A DNA stretch of 64,000 bases. Source: Thermothielavioides terrestris NRRL 8126 (lineage: Eukaryota; Ascomycota; Sordariomycetes; Sordariales; Chaetomiaceae). The notes beneath the pieces were generated by a model. That model saw nothing but the letters and a program-made list of their open reading frames with translations, did not search any database and was not told the DNA's origin. This document shows, piece by piece, positions 1 to 11,558 of this stretch. A program made the position numbers and the translations under genes. Location: contig NC_016457.1 in NCBI RefSeq assembly GCF_000226115.1, positions 9,672,001 to 9,736,000 on the forward strand, written 5' to 3'. Each line of letters opens with the position of its first letter. Positions within the stretch are counted from its first letter, which is position 1.

Positions 1-954
1 GGCCGCCACATCCTTGGCAAAGTCTTTGGCACCAGCCGGGATGCCAATGCGGGGGCGGGTGAACTTGGGGTCGCGCTTCTGCTGGCCGCCATTGAGGAGC
101 TGCTCGGCGCCGGCGATTATCCCACCGCTGATAGTGCCGCTAAGAACGTCCTTGCCAAAGTCCTTGACACCCTGTGACAGGTGGAAGCCGCCCTTGGAGC
201 CGCCCTTGGCGCCGCCCTTGGGCTCGGGCTCGGGCTCGGGCCATGCCTCGCGCTTCTGCTGCTGCTGCTGCTGCTGCCCGCCGTTGAGGAGCTGCTCGGC
301 ACCGGCGATTATCCCACCACTGATGGTGCCGCTAAGAACGTCCTTGCCGAAGTCCTTGACACCCTGTGACAGGTGGGAGCCGCCCTTGGAGCCGCCCTTG
401 GAGCCGCCCTTGGAGCCGCCCTTGGAGCCGCCCTTGGAACCGCCCTTGGAGCCGCCCTTGGCGCGGCCCTTGGGCTCGGGCTCGGGCTCTGGCCAAGCCT
501 CGCGCTTCTGCTTCGGCTGCTGCTGCTGCTGCTGCTGCTGCCCGCCGTTGAGCAGCTTGTTGGCCTCAGTCGTCAATGTGTTGGTGATCGTGTTGGTCGC
601 CACATCCTTGGCGATATCCTTGATCGCATCGGGGATATGGAAACCAGTGCTGGACGAGGAAGACGAGGAGCTCGACTTTGGCTTGCTCTTGCTCTTGCTT
701 CCGGACTTGTGCGACTTGCTCTTGGGATCACGCTTCTGCTCCAGCCGGGCGAAGAGCGCGGCGTCCCCGGCGATGTCCACTGTCTGAGGCTCCGGGTCCC
801 GCTTTGCGACGACACCGGTGAGATCGTTCACCCTGTTGCCCGAGCACACCTCGCCGGCACAGGCGGGGGCGTAGGGCTTGCTGTTGGAGGTGACGGGAAT
901 GGTGGCGGCGCTGGCGGCGCCGAGGACGGCAGCGATGGCAGTGGCGTGCTTCAT
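1..954 (-). CDS. Secreted kexin-processed repeat precursor (KEP-like), 3' end cut by the window edge
   Basis: From ATG at 954 the minus-strand frame is open for 318 codons down to base 1 with no stop, so the C-terminus lies outside the window. Residues 1 to about 17 form a signal peptide (MKHATAIAAVLGAASA). Lys-Arg sites, the kexin (Kex2) cleavage signal, lie at 51-52, 74-75, 150-151, 234-235 and 293-294. They delimit units of about 74, 82 and 57 residues and the start of another. Each unit carries an amphipathic KD-[FI]-[GA]-KDV segment; units 1-3 end in LLNGGQQ, and units 1 and 2 run on into poly-Gln. Units 2 and 3 open with EAWPEPEPEPKG, then SKGG repeats (six in unit 2). Units 2 and 3 are nearly identical over HLSQGVKDFGKDVLSG onward. 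By family knowledge such precursors are cut in the Golgi and released as peptides. The peptide function is unknown; membrane-active or surface-active roles are guesses. Confidence 0.8.
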   Translation of the reverse strand, partial: MKHATAIAAVLGAASAATIPVTSNSKPYAPACAGEVCSGNRVNDLTGVVAKRDPEPQTVDIAGDAALFARLEQKRDPKSKSHKSGSKSKSKPKSSSSSSSSSTGFHIPDAIKDIAKDVATNTITNTLTTEANKLLNGGQQQQQQQQPKQKREAWPEPEPEPKGRAKGGSKGGSKGGSKGGSKGGSKGGSKGGSHLSQGVKDFGKDVLSGTISGGIIAGAEQLLNGGQQQQQQQKREAWPEPEPEPKGGAKGGSKGGFHLSQGVKDFGKDVLSGTISGGIIAGAEQLLNGGQQKRDPKFTRPRIGIPAGAKDFAKDVAA

Positions 955-3689
955 CGTGATGATGGTGCGAGGTGGTTTTCGTGGGCTGAGCTGAACGGCA
1001 GTCACGGGTCTGCGAGGCGGTTGGACCGAAGTCGGCGGGCTGCGACTGGCGAGTAAGGGTTGAACCTAAGAGACCGTGTGGCGAGGGCTCGGTGGGAGTG
1101 AGAGGACTCGGCCGGCGAGTGGAGAATTAACCGCAAAGGATACAAGATGGACTCAGGGTATTAGGGGATTCGACCAGCGAAGGCTGATTGATGCTGAAGC
1201 CGGAACTTGCCGGAAACCCTGTGGGAAATATGAAAAGGAATGTATGTACAGCTTCACAGAAGCCGACGTGGGGAAAAGGAAGGAATGGACTTTTCCTGAA
1301 AGTCCCGGTGGTAAGGAATGTGCCGGTGAAGACCGTGAGTCGACGCTGGTGAGAGAAAGTCGTCAGTGAGGAGGTGATGACGGTTCTCTTATACTCGATC
1401 TCGAGCCATGGACAATCCTGCCCAGCCATATTGGATACCCTGTTCCATGGCTCTGGCCTGCAAGGCCCAGGCGCCTGGGTTGGCGTGTTGGCCTTGTCGC
1501 CAGGATGTTCCGTGGTCGACGTGTCAGTGGGAAAACTAATTCTGGCGCAGAAACGTTCCATGTCGATCTCCCGTCTGCAGCTTCGGGCCGTGACCGGGAT
1601 CGAATATCTCGATTTAGGAGCCCAAGACTGCATTCCGGATCTGACGGCTCTGCATCTGGGCTGTCGACCGGGTCAACGGGGCCAGGTCGGCGATTGAACT
1701 GGCATGCTTGCGGGGGGATGAAACTAGCGCGCCATCTTGGCACGGCTGACGGCCGAGACGGATCTTGCACTAGGAGCGGCCAGCCTTCTGTATGTCCTGT
1801 GTTGGGCGGGGGCAGCCAGCAGTGCTCGTCGCGGCGTGGATCACGCGTTGGTAGGGGAGGCGCTCCGCCGCGGAGCTGGCCGCGGTGCTTGAGCTCGACG
1901 GTCCCACCTGTCACAGAGGCCGCAGCTGCGGCAAATCCCACATCAGCGACCCGTTGCCTGCAGGCCGGGCCATCCTACTTGACCAACAGGCCTAACGAAG
2001 GCAGCATGTGACGTGCTCCGTGCGGACGAGAGTGTTTTGACAGGAGTGTTCTCATGCAACCAGGCAGGCTGCTATGCGGATGTGCTGAGTGAACAGTCAA
2101 GCATGCGGGTCGGGTTGTCAAGGTTGCATGGCGTCCTTGACAGAATAGGGATCGAGTTATTGGATACCGTGTCCGCCGGAGTTTGCGCGGCGGCAACCTC
2201 CAGCGTACGTCCACTAGCTGCTCAATCGTTCCCGATGAAACGCCAAGAGCATGGCCGCCACTGATCACACTCGACAGGCGGCACGGGTGGCCCAGCTGCT
2301 TTCGCCCGTCAGCAGCTTGTGTCCTCCGTCAGAAGTCGGTAAGGGACCCACATCGCTCCATGTTCGAGGAGGATCTGAGTGGGGGCCATCCATGGAATCC
2401 ATCCAGAAAGCCTGCGAAGAAACGACGCCGAGTCGAGCAGAGAATCCAGCAATCTGGCAAGCCACGCGGGGCCTTCGTTTGCCTGTTGGCGGATGCGTGC
2501 TCGCCTTCCCGAACAACACGTTTGACTGCAGTAGAGATGGTCCGGAATACACGCCTCAGAGACGGGTAACCTTAACGGGTTAGCGGTGCAAAGATCAGTG
2601 AGCGTCAGGGCGGCGCTGGGCCCGGCAGGATGGAAAGGTGGCGCAGCTGCACACAACATTGGTCGCACAAGCGGCGCTTGGTGGTTTCACTGGGCTCCTC
2701 TTGCGATGACCAGCGGGGCCGTCATCTGCTTGTTCCCCTTCATTGAAGCTGCCGGCTTATCATTGGCCCCTCGTTTACAAGAGGCGTCAGCCTGTTGGTT
2801 CCAATCCAGTAGACAGCTGACTGCTGTGCCAGGCAGTCGATACCCGTGGTCCTTGGCTCTGCGCCGCGCTCTCAACATTGATGAGACGAGCGACGGCAGT
2901 GGCCGCGTTGCACGACAGAAGGGCGTACCTGGTATTGACCAAAGATCTCAGAATAATCAGATGAGGGATCCTCTGTCCCCATGCTCTCGCAGGGGTATCA
3001 AGCTTGATCTCTTACCTGTGGCAGTGTAGGCTCGCAGCCTGATGAAGGAATGGAACGACTTCTCTTCCGGCAGGCTTGTCAGAGGCCACCGTTGCCATCC
3101 CTCCGAATACTTTCCGCCAGCAGGAAATCGAGAATCCGGTCGATGTCCAGCCGTGCCCTGTCGGTTGCGGCTTCGAATGCGTCTTCGAGACGGCGGAGCT
3201 TAGCCAGCTGATGAGGATGCGTCTGGCAATAGTGATGATCAGTTGTTCGGGTGCCTTTCGAAATCATCGATGTCACGAACGTGCAATGCTATTGGGAGTG
3301 CAGAGTGGCAGGGTGCGGTCGGTGTGTGGTGGGTGCCCCGGCGGATAGGTATGGAAGTTGCGAGGCGCTGGACAAGGACAAGGAAATAGCAGGCACGACC
3401 AACCTAGCAGGCAACAGTCTGGAGGCAGCAGGAGGCCTTGACGGTCGAATGCTACTCGCAACCTAATTGGAGTGCGGCTTCCATTCGAAGCCCACAAGGG
3501 CACTTGGCAGTCGTCCGGGTCTTCACAGCTTCCATTGGCGCAGGGCCTGCAACCTCGGCTGGAACATGTTCACACCTTAGGTCGGGACGGTTTATGCGAG
3601 TTGAGACGGGCATTCTCCTTTGACGACCAGCGCAAGACTCACAAAACTACCACGGCACGTAGTCGACAGCTTTTGTTACTGTTGCTCCT
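955..3689. other. Gene-poor stretch with no convincing gene
   Basis: About 2.7 kb upstream of the kexin precursor and of the NLR. Open frames here overlap on both strands, match no family I recognise and show no consistent splice signals. The most protein-like piece is a 65-codon minus-strand frame at 3079-3276 (contains KLRRLEDAFEAATDRARLDI, a likely helix), which could be a relic. The part next to 954 should contain the precursor's promoter, but I see no clear TATA box. Confidence 0.5.
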
Positions 3690-3947
3690 ATGGGCTTGCT
3701 TTGCTGTCCTCTGCCACCCCGACGACGAAGGGTGGTGCCGTCGGCTGTTCGGGGACGCCCCGTCAGTCCCAGGTTCCCGCCTCGAGCGTCGCTCTCGCCT
3801 TCGCCTTCGCCCTCACCCCTCGCACCATCGCCATTTGCATCCTCCACCGCCGACCCATCTCCCACCGCGTCTCCCGAGCGCCGTCTTGCAGGCTCTCTGG
3901 CCTATCGTCGACACTCACGGGCCATTCCACCCTCCCCTCGACATGGG

Positions 3948-6479
3948 ATGCGCAACACGTCCCAATTCTCGTCTTTCGACACAGCTCCTCTCGCCCGCAG
4001 CAGCCCTGCGCTCGCTCTGCAACAACAAGAGGTCGCCCTCGTCGCGCGTGACATCTGGGAAGAAGCGTACAACGAAGTCAAGAGCGACGAGACTCTCAAG
4101 CCCCTTGTGAAGAACTACGAGGAGCTCTACATTACCCTCGGAACTGGCGGCTTGCTCGGCTCACGTCGGTCCTCGCGCGTCATGAAGGAGCCAGACAACG
4201 ACGACGACGAACGCAGTGGTTCTGTGTGGGAATGCTTCACGAGGCTGGCACAGGAGCATCTTGAGCTAGCAAGGCAGGATGCCGCAAACCAGGGCATTGT
4301 TTCATCAGCTGTGCAGTTCATACAGAAAACCAAGGAGGCTGTCGGCCTTGCCCTCGCCGCCTCACCGCCTGCATCGCTGGCGTGGACCGGCATTTGCACC
4401 ATCGTCTTGCCTGTGAGTCGCTCGTTCCATTCCAGCTATCGAGGCTAACATGGTCAGATCATCGTCAACCACGCCGAGCAAATTGCCGCCAGAGAGTCGG
4501 GCTTTGCCTACGTCATGTCGCGCTTCACGTGGTACGGTCAGGTCCTGGACCTTCTCAATCGCGAGTACTGGACCAGCCCGCAGAGCTTCTCGGCGCTGAG
4601 GAATGCCATCCACGACGAAATCGTCGCACTTTACAAACTGCTGATTGAGTACCACCTGCGAGCGTACTACACGTTCTGCCGTCCCCTCGCCACCATTTCC
4701 AGAGACTTTCTCAAGCTGGATGATTGGAACCACATGATCTCAGAGATCAAGGAGAGTGAGAAGCGGCTCGAAGAATACATGAGTCTCAACTACGAGCAGC
4801 ATCTCTTGGATAAGCTTCACACCCTTTCCAAGGACGCCCTCCACAAGCAGAGGATCGAGACAATTCTCAAGTTCAAGTTTCCTGACGACCTTCCGTATTC
4901 AGTCTATCAAGCCTACCTCGACAGCATCGACTCGCCCCAAGACGGGACCGGAGCTGGTGTGTTGACGCACCCCGACTTCATTAACTGGGCTTCTGGCGAA
5001 TCTGGTGTCTTTATCCTCGAAGGGATCCCCGGGTCAGGGAAATCCGTCCTCTCAAAGTCTCTGCTGACAGAACTGCCAAAATGGCGCGACACATACGTGT
5101 GTGCCTTCTTCTTCAAGGATAACGGCAAGGGTCAGAATGCGGCCCCGACAGCTCTTTGCAGGGTGCTGGACGAGCTTTTCAGGGAGCAGCCGGACCTGGT
5201 TGACACCATCAGCCCAAGGATCGACCACCTCCTCCCCGAAGAGGTGAGATGCAACTTCGACCTGCTCTGGAACGTGCTCGAGGAGGCCACCAGGGATTGC
5301 GAGCCTGGGAGTGTTACAGTGATCCTTGACGGATTCGATGAGTGCGAGCCGGACTCCGCTACCAAGCTGTGCGCCAAGCTGAGGGAGTACTTCGCCGGCC
5401 CGAGCCCGCGACTGAAGTTCTTCCTGACGACAAGGCCTCTGGTCTCAGCGCCCGAGTTGACTGACGTTCCTAGTGTGATTGTCTTGAAGCTGGAGGAGGA
5501 CCCGCATTGTCGGCGACACATCAGCAAGGACATTGAGCGCGTCGTCATGGCTCGTTTTGACGGGTTCGCTCTCAAATGCATCCAAGACGCCGCTTTGAGA
5601 CGGGAGCTGCTGGAGCTGGTCCGACCAAAAGAGGACAGGACGTATCTGTACGTCAAACTGTTGTTCGATTACCTTGAGCTGAGGATGCGGGACGGCATGC
5701 CGCGCGTCCCCCGCGGCTGGGTCGACATCTTCAGGACGCTTCCGGCAACTGTGAAGGAGGCATACGTCGGGTTCCTCAACCGCGTCCGTGAGAACCAAAG
5801 GGAGGACGTCAGAAGACTGTTTCAGATTGTTCTGGCAGCTGCGAGGCCGCTCACTGTGCGCGAGGTGAATATTGCGCTCAACATTCGAGATCTCCCAAAC
5901 GGAAGCCAACACGGATTGGGCCTGCAAAACGAGGGCTGCTTCCGAAACTGGATTTTGGATGCATGCAAGTATTTCTTGGATGTCTACAACGGCAGAGTTT
6001 ACTTCATCCACCAGACAGCCAAGGACTTCCTCCTCTCTGGCCCTGGAGAGAATGGTCACAGCAAACCGGACTGGCTAGGCAACTTCACCATGCAAACATG
6101 CCACTGCGGCCTCGCCACAAGCTGCATCCTGTACCTGTCCCTGCCTCTCCGGACGCGGTCGAGGTTCATTGGGTTCGATGCTCCGGCGGAGAGTGCAGAC
6201 GACTACCATCTCTGGGACGCAAACGAGCTTGAGTTTGCCACATATGCCCAGCTCTTCTGGCACAGCCATGTGCGCGGGATGCTCGGCTCAAGCGAGGGAC
6301 CTGAGCCGACAACGCCCGACTTCATGACTGAGCTGCGCCCCTGGTATCAGAAGGTGCTAACGGCCGTCCTGCTGAGTCCGCCCTGGAGCGGGGCCAACCA
6401 GGCTGTGCTCAGCAAGACTCTGGCGGCGGAGACTTGCGAGGCACCCTGGGGAGTTGACCGCTTGGCCGCCGAGCCCTAG
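3948..6479 (+). CDS. NACHT-domain NLR-like protein (NWD2-type N-terminus), ends at an in-frame UAG
   Basis: Likely exons are 3948-4412 and 4458-6479, with a 45-nt intron (GTGAGT donor, GCTAACA branch, TCAG acceptor); 828 residues to the stop. The N-terminal part (WEEAYNEVKSDETLKPLVKN and onward) fits the fungal NACHT-NTPase N-terminal domain. The NACHT domain has a Walker A GIPGSGKS at about 344-351 and a Walker B VILDGFDEC at about 442-450. A winged-helix-like region with FIHQTAKDFLL follows. In fungi such proteins act as intracellular sensors in allorecognition or immunity; no ligand or repeat domain is visible here. The start is uncertain: the frame is open back to an ATG at 3690, adding 86 Pro/Ser/Arg-rich residues. 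The frame continues past the UAG (next entry), so the protein may be longer or the gene damaged. Confidence 0.8.
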
Positions 6480-7208
6480 CAAGGCCAGGCTTTGAGGGTC
6501 GTGACGGTCAATGGGACCCATCTCAGGATTGCCGACTTGAAAGGGTCGCCGCTGCCTTGGTTGCCATGCGTTCCGATCAATGCGACGGATGCGGCTGAGA
6601 GACTTGCGGCAGCACTGCGTTCATTGGCAACATTCCAGACAATCCGCTCGCTGGCAGAGTATCAGTACTATTCCCCGGTGCAGCCGGACTGGTTTTCCGC
6701 TCGCCTTTTCAAAAAGAACGGGCCGGCGGATCACACGACCGACAAGCTCGAGCTCTTCAACGGGGATTCAATCCGGTACGTCGTCAGCAACCGCACAAAC
6801 TGCCATCCGGCCCACGTTCACATGCTGAGCCTGAACGCGTCTTGGACCGTCGGCGTTCTGCTGTGGCATGTCCACGTCCCACCACGGCAGCAAAGGACGG
6901 GTGAGCTCAGCATGGCGCTCCCGCGCCGAGTCAATGCTGACGACCCCACGGAAGCCAACGACACGGTACTGGTTATCTTCTGCGTCGGTGAGCAGTGCGC
7001 CGAGCGGCTGACCACGGCCTCGGAGTGGCTCAAGAGCATCCATGTGCCGCCTGTCTGGTTGGACCCGGAGAAGGCGGAAATTGAGGTACCGGTGCGGCCG
7101 TTCTTCGTCCCGCCGCCAAACTGGTTGGTGAAGCGGTTCAGCATCCGCACGCTACCGCGGCTGCGGAGTGGATCCGAGGAGGGAACTTGCGGCATGCTAG
7201 AGGGCTGA
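6480..7208 (+). pseudogene. Open C-terminal extension of the NLR behind the UAG stop
   Basis: Directly after TAG (6477-6479) the same frame stays open for 242 codons to the stop at 7208, with codon use like the gene before it and no ATG at its beginning. It reads as an ordinary folded domain (for example LPWLPCVPINATDAAERL, ASWTVGVLLWHVHVPP, VLVIFCVGEQCAERLTTASE), but I cannot name the family. Three explanations remain: a recent nonsense mutation, programmed readthrough (the base triplet after UAG is CAA, only part of the known UAG-CAR-YYA context), or a missed intron. A weak intron could run from a GTGCT donor near 6354 or 6400 to CCCTAG at 6479, with TTGACC as branch. Confidence 0.55.
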
Positions 7209-8552
7209 TGGCTTCGCCTGCAGCGACCCACGGTCTCAGCTTCCTGCTTAGCAGCAACTTGCCGAGGCCCTTCTCGGCGGGCGGGACGGCAGGCCGGATT
7301 CGCGACCGCTAGTCTCTGCGTGATACCCGAGGGTGTCAATTAATGCGTGCGACGCCGACGTTGAGGTTATACTGCGGAATGCCAACGTGCCGCCACGGTA
7401 AGGACCAGCAGAGCTGGCCGCTGCTGGCTGCCAACAACTTGATCAGCACATTTAAAGGTCCCGAGAGGACTCATCGCACAGCCCGCCGCCAACAGGTATA
7501 AATCATCATTTCCAAGCAAGGTTCAGTGTTACACAGCTTCTAAGTCTTGGAAGAACATGGGCTTGGAAGGCAGGAGCATGGATTTGCATACGCTGTTTCG
7601 CATCCACTGCGTATCTTATTGTCGTTTTCTTAATGGTTTAGATCAGATACAACATGCAACACAATAGTGTTCTGCAAACTGACATGGCCAAGTTGTTACC
7701 CATGGGCTGACCGTTGACGTCCAAAGCCGACAGCATGCAGCAGCACACAGCTCACCCACACACTCAACTACACGTCCTCCGAAGTGCAGTGGCATGTTGT
7801 TCCCGGGCAGCACCGCGCGATGCAACCCAGTTCCATCACATCCGCTTAAGTTAGTTGCTCACACAACGCGACTTTTGGGGGCGTGCTCAGCACACCACCC
7901 ACTGGCACCGGGTCCTCGCGGGGTCCCGTCACCAACCACATCACACCCCGGAAGAGGGCGCGCCTACTCATTGGCTGCCGCCGAGCCGCCAGGCCAGGGG
8001 CCGCCACCTGCAGGCCTGCAAATCGTGGCTGCGTCTGGCGAGTGCCGGTTGGGGGGCACCCGCGGATCCGCGCTCGGCAGCTGGTGATCGCCCAGGGGAT
8101 TCGCGCGCAGATCGGGCGGGTGGTATTTGCCTGCTGCGTGCGTGCTGGGCGGAGCTGTGGTGCTTGGTGGTCAGCGGTCAGCGGCCAGTGTGATGTGACG
8201 TGATGGCACGGCTCGGCCTGGGCTGCGGTCGTGTTCCTGCGTGCTGCGCACTGCGCGCGCGCGCTGGCGGCTGGTGATGGTCGAAGGGGGCCAACAGCTG
8301 TACACTACGTTAAGAGGGGGATTCTCGCCAGGCAGTGATGTGACGATGGGTTTGGATCGTGTTGTGAAGAGGCATATATGAAGGCTACTCTGTCCTGCTA
8401 CGATCGCGCTCCGTCTGCCCACTTGGCCAAAAGTCCTGTTCAAGATACACAAAGCCACCGACGACAGCGCCGGCAACTTCGAGCTCCTCGCTCTCTTGGG
8501 ATCTTGTTCGTTCCCGCTCCCAACCAACCCAAAATATCTCACCATCAACACA
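7209..8552. other. Intergenic region between the NLR and the Hce2-like gene
   Basis: No coding frame or RNA gene I can support. The last 200 bases form the promoter and 5' UTR of the downstream secreted-protein gene. Confidence 0.5.
8373..8380 (+). promoter_or_regulatory. TATA-like box before the Hce2-like gene
   Basis: CATATATG lies about 175 bases before the ATG at 8553, followed by a pyrimidine-rich leader (CACCATCAACACA directly before the ATG). Position and sequence are plausible for a fungal core promoter, but this is inference. Confidence 0.3.
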
Positions 8553-9098
8553 ATGCCATCCCTCATAACCACTCTTCTCCTGGTCCTCGCCGCCTCCTTT
8601 ACCCTCGCGGCCCCCACCGCATCTCCCGCGTCCCCCGCTCTCCTCTCCAAGCGCGCCACCTACCACACGACGAACCGACCGACCGACTACCGCGACGACT
8701 ACTGCGGCGAAGCGACACCTGTCTTCACCACCCCTTCCAACGCCCCGCTCGTGAGCGACTGCCTCGCCATCGCGGCCGCCTACCCGGGGTCGGGCTACTG
8801 GATCGTGGCGGCGGGCGAGACGGCCGCGTCGGCCGACAGCCGGTGGGTGACGCTGGCGGCGCACGGCAGCTGCGCGTTCCAGACGCGCTGGGCGTACGAC
8901 AACGACGCGGCCGGGCGCGCCGCGCCGGAGGACTACCGCTTCGGCACCAACGATCTGCGCTTCTACGTCACGCAGTACTATACCCAGCACGCGGACCAGG
9001 CTGTGGACGGGAGGTTGCAGGCTGCTGCTGAGGTGCAGTGCTATACGGGGTCGGAGATTGCGTTTGTTGAGTGGAGGGTGGCGAGTGCGAGCTCCTAG
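8553..9098 (+). CDS. Small secreted protein with an Hce2 (Ecp2-like) domain
   Basis: A single exon of 181 residues. Residues 1-20 are a signal peptide (MPSLITTLLLVLAASFTLAA), followed by a short propeptide ending in KR at 33-34, a kexin-type site. The mature part has four cysteines (51, 70, 107, 163) spaced as in Hce2 proteins, with the family's APLVSDC and HGSCAF segments and a late GTNDL. Homologues of Cladosporium Ecp2 are secreted and are linked to plant interaction or to competition with other fungi; the molecular activity is not settled. The ATG at 8553 is chosen because it starts the signal peptide; the frame is open for 19 codons upstream without another good start. Confidence 0.8.
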   Translation: MPSLITTLLLVLAASFTLAAPTASPASPALLSKRATYHTTNRPTDYRDDYCGEATPVFTTPSNAPLVSDCLAIAAAYPGSGYWIVAAGETAASADSRWVTLAAHGSCAFQTRWAYDNDAAGRAAPEDYRFGTNDLRFYVTQYYTQHADQAVDGRLQAAAEVQCYTGSEIAFVEWRVASASS

Positions 9099-10092
9099 CT
9101 CGGCGGATGGGGGAGGAGAGTATTGGGGAGGGACGGGATGTTGGTCGACCTGGATGTAATCACAAGAATCACAAGAGCTGGCCTGCTTTCAGGGTGTGTA
9201 TGCGCGAAGGTTGCGTCTGACGTGTTAACATTTCAACTTGTTCATGGCATCTTCATGGCATCGTGGTGTCATTTTTGGTCTTGCCGGGCATCGTCGTTGA
9301 TTGATCCACCAGCTTTCCCAATTGAAGACGGTAGCGGCTCTGATTCGCATAATCACACCGGCTCTAGCTGGCTGCAGCTCGAATCTTAGAACCTCCTGCT
9401 CCCAATCGCTGTTTTCTATGCTGGTTGATGCCGTTGGGCCGTGAGGACGCGTGGGACGATGCGGAAGAGGTACTTCAGCAGCGGACTGGTTGTTGTACAA
9501 AGCCAACTTAGAGTTGAAGAGAACGTATGCTTTACGAGTATGCGCCGTCCTCAGAGCAATAGCAGAGTGGTTCAAGCTAGCGGATCGGATAAAGCTTTTC
9601 CTGACTTGTTCATGTCAACAGGTCTAAGCCTTTCGTTTACCCCCACAATTAGGATGACCATTGAGCAATGCCATCCCAGAGTGGACTAGAACTGTCCAGG
9701 TGAGTACTCCAGTCTTGTATTAGTCGCTGCTTTTGGGGTGACCCTTCGTATCATTCACCTTCCGGCCTGGTCAACGCCGACCTGGATCTGGACGCCGGTG
9801 AGTTGTCAACCACTGGCCCGCCAATCACACCTGCAGGTCACGCAAGGTCTCGCTGCCCGGCCTGAGTCACCGGCAATGCAGTGAATTGCATGTAACTCCA
9901 CATATGCATGTGGAGGTAGGTACATACTCTATTTACTCGTGCGGCAGACTTACACAACCACCACCCCCTTTAAAAAAACCTCTCCTTTTCCTTCCCATCA
10001 ACAACGCATCCCCCACCAACTTTCCTCCGCTACGTAACCTTTCTCCAAGTCAACCCAGCTCAGCCCCAGCCCAACCCCTCCAAACCAGCACA
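9099..10092. other. Intergenic region
   Basis: No supported gene. The final 120 bases are pyrimidine- and A-rich (CCCCCTTTAAAAAAACCTCTCC) and look like the promoter and leader of the methyltransferase gene. Confidence 0.5.
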
Positions 10093-11157
10093 ATGTCCGC
10101 CTCCGCCTCCCTCAACGCCCGCGCCCTCGCAGCCTGGGAGACCAACGCAGCCAACTGGGACGTCGCCATCACGCAGCACGGCAACAAGTACTGGAAGCGC
10201 CTGCAGGAGCCGTCGCTGAGCCGGCTGCTGGGCGCCCGCCTCGCCTCCTCTTCCTCCTCCTCCTCTCAGTCGGGCAGCGGCAGCGACGGCGGCGACAGCG
10301 GAGGCAAAGGCTGCCGGGCGCTGGACCTGGCGACGGGCAACGGGCTATGCGCGCGCTGGCTCTTGGCCAAGGGGGCGGGCTTCGTGCTGGCGACGGACGC
10401 GACGGCGGAGATGTTGCGGATCGCACGCGGGTACCACGACCGCGCGAGCGCGGAGCGGGGTGCGGGGGGCGAGGGTGAGGGTGGGGAGGCGAAGATGAGG
10501 TTCCGCCGGGTGGATGTCACGAGCGAGGCGGACCTGGCCGCGCTGGCGGCCGAGGAGGGCCGGTTCGATGTCGTGCTGATGAATATGGCGCTCATGGACG
10601 TGACGGATCTCGATCCGCTGGCGAGGGCGCTGCCCGGGCTGCTGGCTGACGGAGGGGTGTAAGTGCCGACCCGAGTTCGGTCCGGATTGTGTTCTTTGTG
10701 GGTGGCTCGTTTGGCTGAGCAGCAGCTGTGCGACGCAGCTTCGCGGCCACGCTGCTGCACCCGATGTTCTTCACGTCCGGCGCCGCCAGCATCCTCAACG
10801 TGCGCCACGACCCGGTCTCGGGCAGGCGCGTCGTGGTCAGGTCCAAGTTGGTCACCGAATACATGTCGGTGGCGCCGGCCATGGACTTTGCTGTGCCGGG
10901 GCAGCCGGAAAAGCAGGTGAGTGTGCTTCGCCGCTTGGGTCGGGCGGTTGGTGACGGAAATTGGAGGCTGAGCACGACAGCTCCTGTTCCACCGCCCAAT
11001 GCACGAGGTCTTTGCGCCGTTCTTCCAGGCCGGCCTGGTCATGGACGCCATGGAGGAGCTGGCGTTTACCGAGGCCGACGCCGAGGACAGAATCGAGTCG
11101 TCGGCCAATTTCACGCAGCTGCCGACCATTCTTTCGTTCCGGATGCGGATGCCGTAG
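10093..11157 (+). CDS. SAM-dependent methyltransferase (class I, small-molecule type)
   Basis: Three exons, 10093-10658, 10739-10916 and 10981-11157, give 306 residues. Both introns (80 and 64 nt) have good signals (GTAAGT...CGCAG and GTGAGT...GACAG) and keep the frame: DGGV joins FAATLLHPMFF across the first. The protein has the glycine-rich SAM motif LDLATGNGLCARWL, an acidic loop VLATDATAEML, and FDVVLMNMALMDV as motif II/III. A Ser/Gly-rich insert (about residues 53-75) sits just before motif I and is unusual. The C-terminal LLFHRPMHEVFAPFFQAGLV is typical of fungal class I methyltransferases of secondary metabolism or unknown substrate. It converges on the tyrosinase gene, 400 bp away. 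The substrate cannot be read from the sequence. Confidence 0.85.
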
Positions 11158-11558
11158 AGACGAACGGCTGCGACTAACATGGACCGGAGCAAACCCTTCA
11201 CTCATCAAAGGGGGAATTGTGTAAATGGGTCCGCATGTTGTGGGTCGACACAGCAGATGAAGAGCGAACTAGATTGATCAGTATCCTTTCCAGTATTGCA
11301 AAGACCAGACTTTCAAGACAATACAACTGATTTCAGGGCCGTTCCGCTCCGCCCGAAGTGAAACGGTGACCATCCACCGGTCAAGACACGCCACACACAC
11401 AGGAAAGCGGTTGCTGCAGCCTGGCGCTCAGCATTATCGTTATGAGATGTGCACATGTTGAGCCACTTGAGAATTAGATAACCCGAATCTCACCTCCGAG
11501 TTCAACCGCTTCGCTCAGTGACTATTTACATCAGGAGACAAAAATCCACGTCCGACAT
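11158..11558. other. Shared 3' region of convergent genes
   Basis: About 400 bases between the stop codons of the methyltransferase (plus) and the tyrosinase (minus). It should hold both 3' UTRs and polyadenylation sites; no other feature seen. Confidence 0.5.

Noticed and set aside
14..787. 257-codon plus-strand frame
   Set aside because: It is the antisense shadow of the kexin-processed precursor, whose signal peptide, KR sites and repeats fit the minus strand.
1586..1650. tRNA-Arg(CCT)-like sequence on the minus strand (CTCCTAA loop, TTCGATCC and TCACGGC nearby)
   Set aside because: The acceptor arms are only about 48 bases apart, and neither the anticodon stem nor the T stem pairs. At best it is a relic; not called as a tRNA.
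1363..1941. 192-codon minus-strand frame
   Set aside because: No domain, overlaps other frames of similar length on both strands, and no sign of introns or conserved composition.
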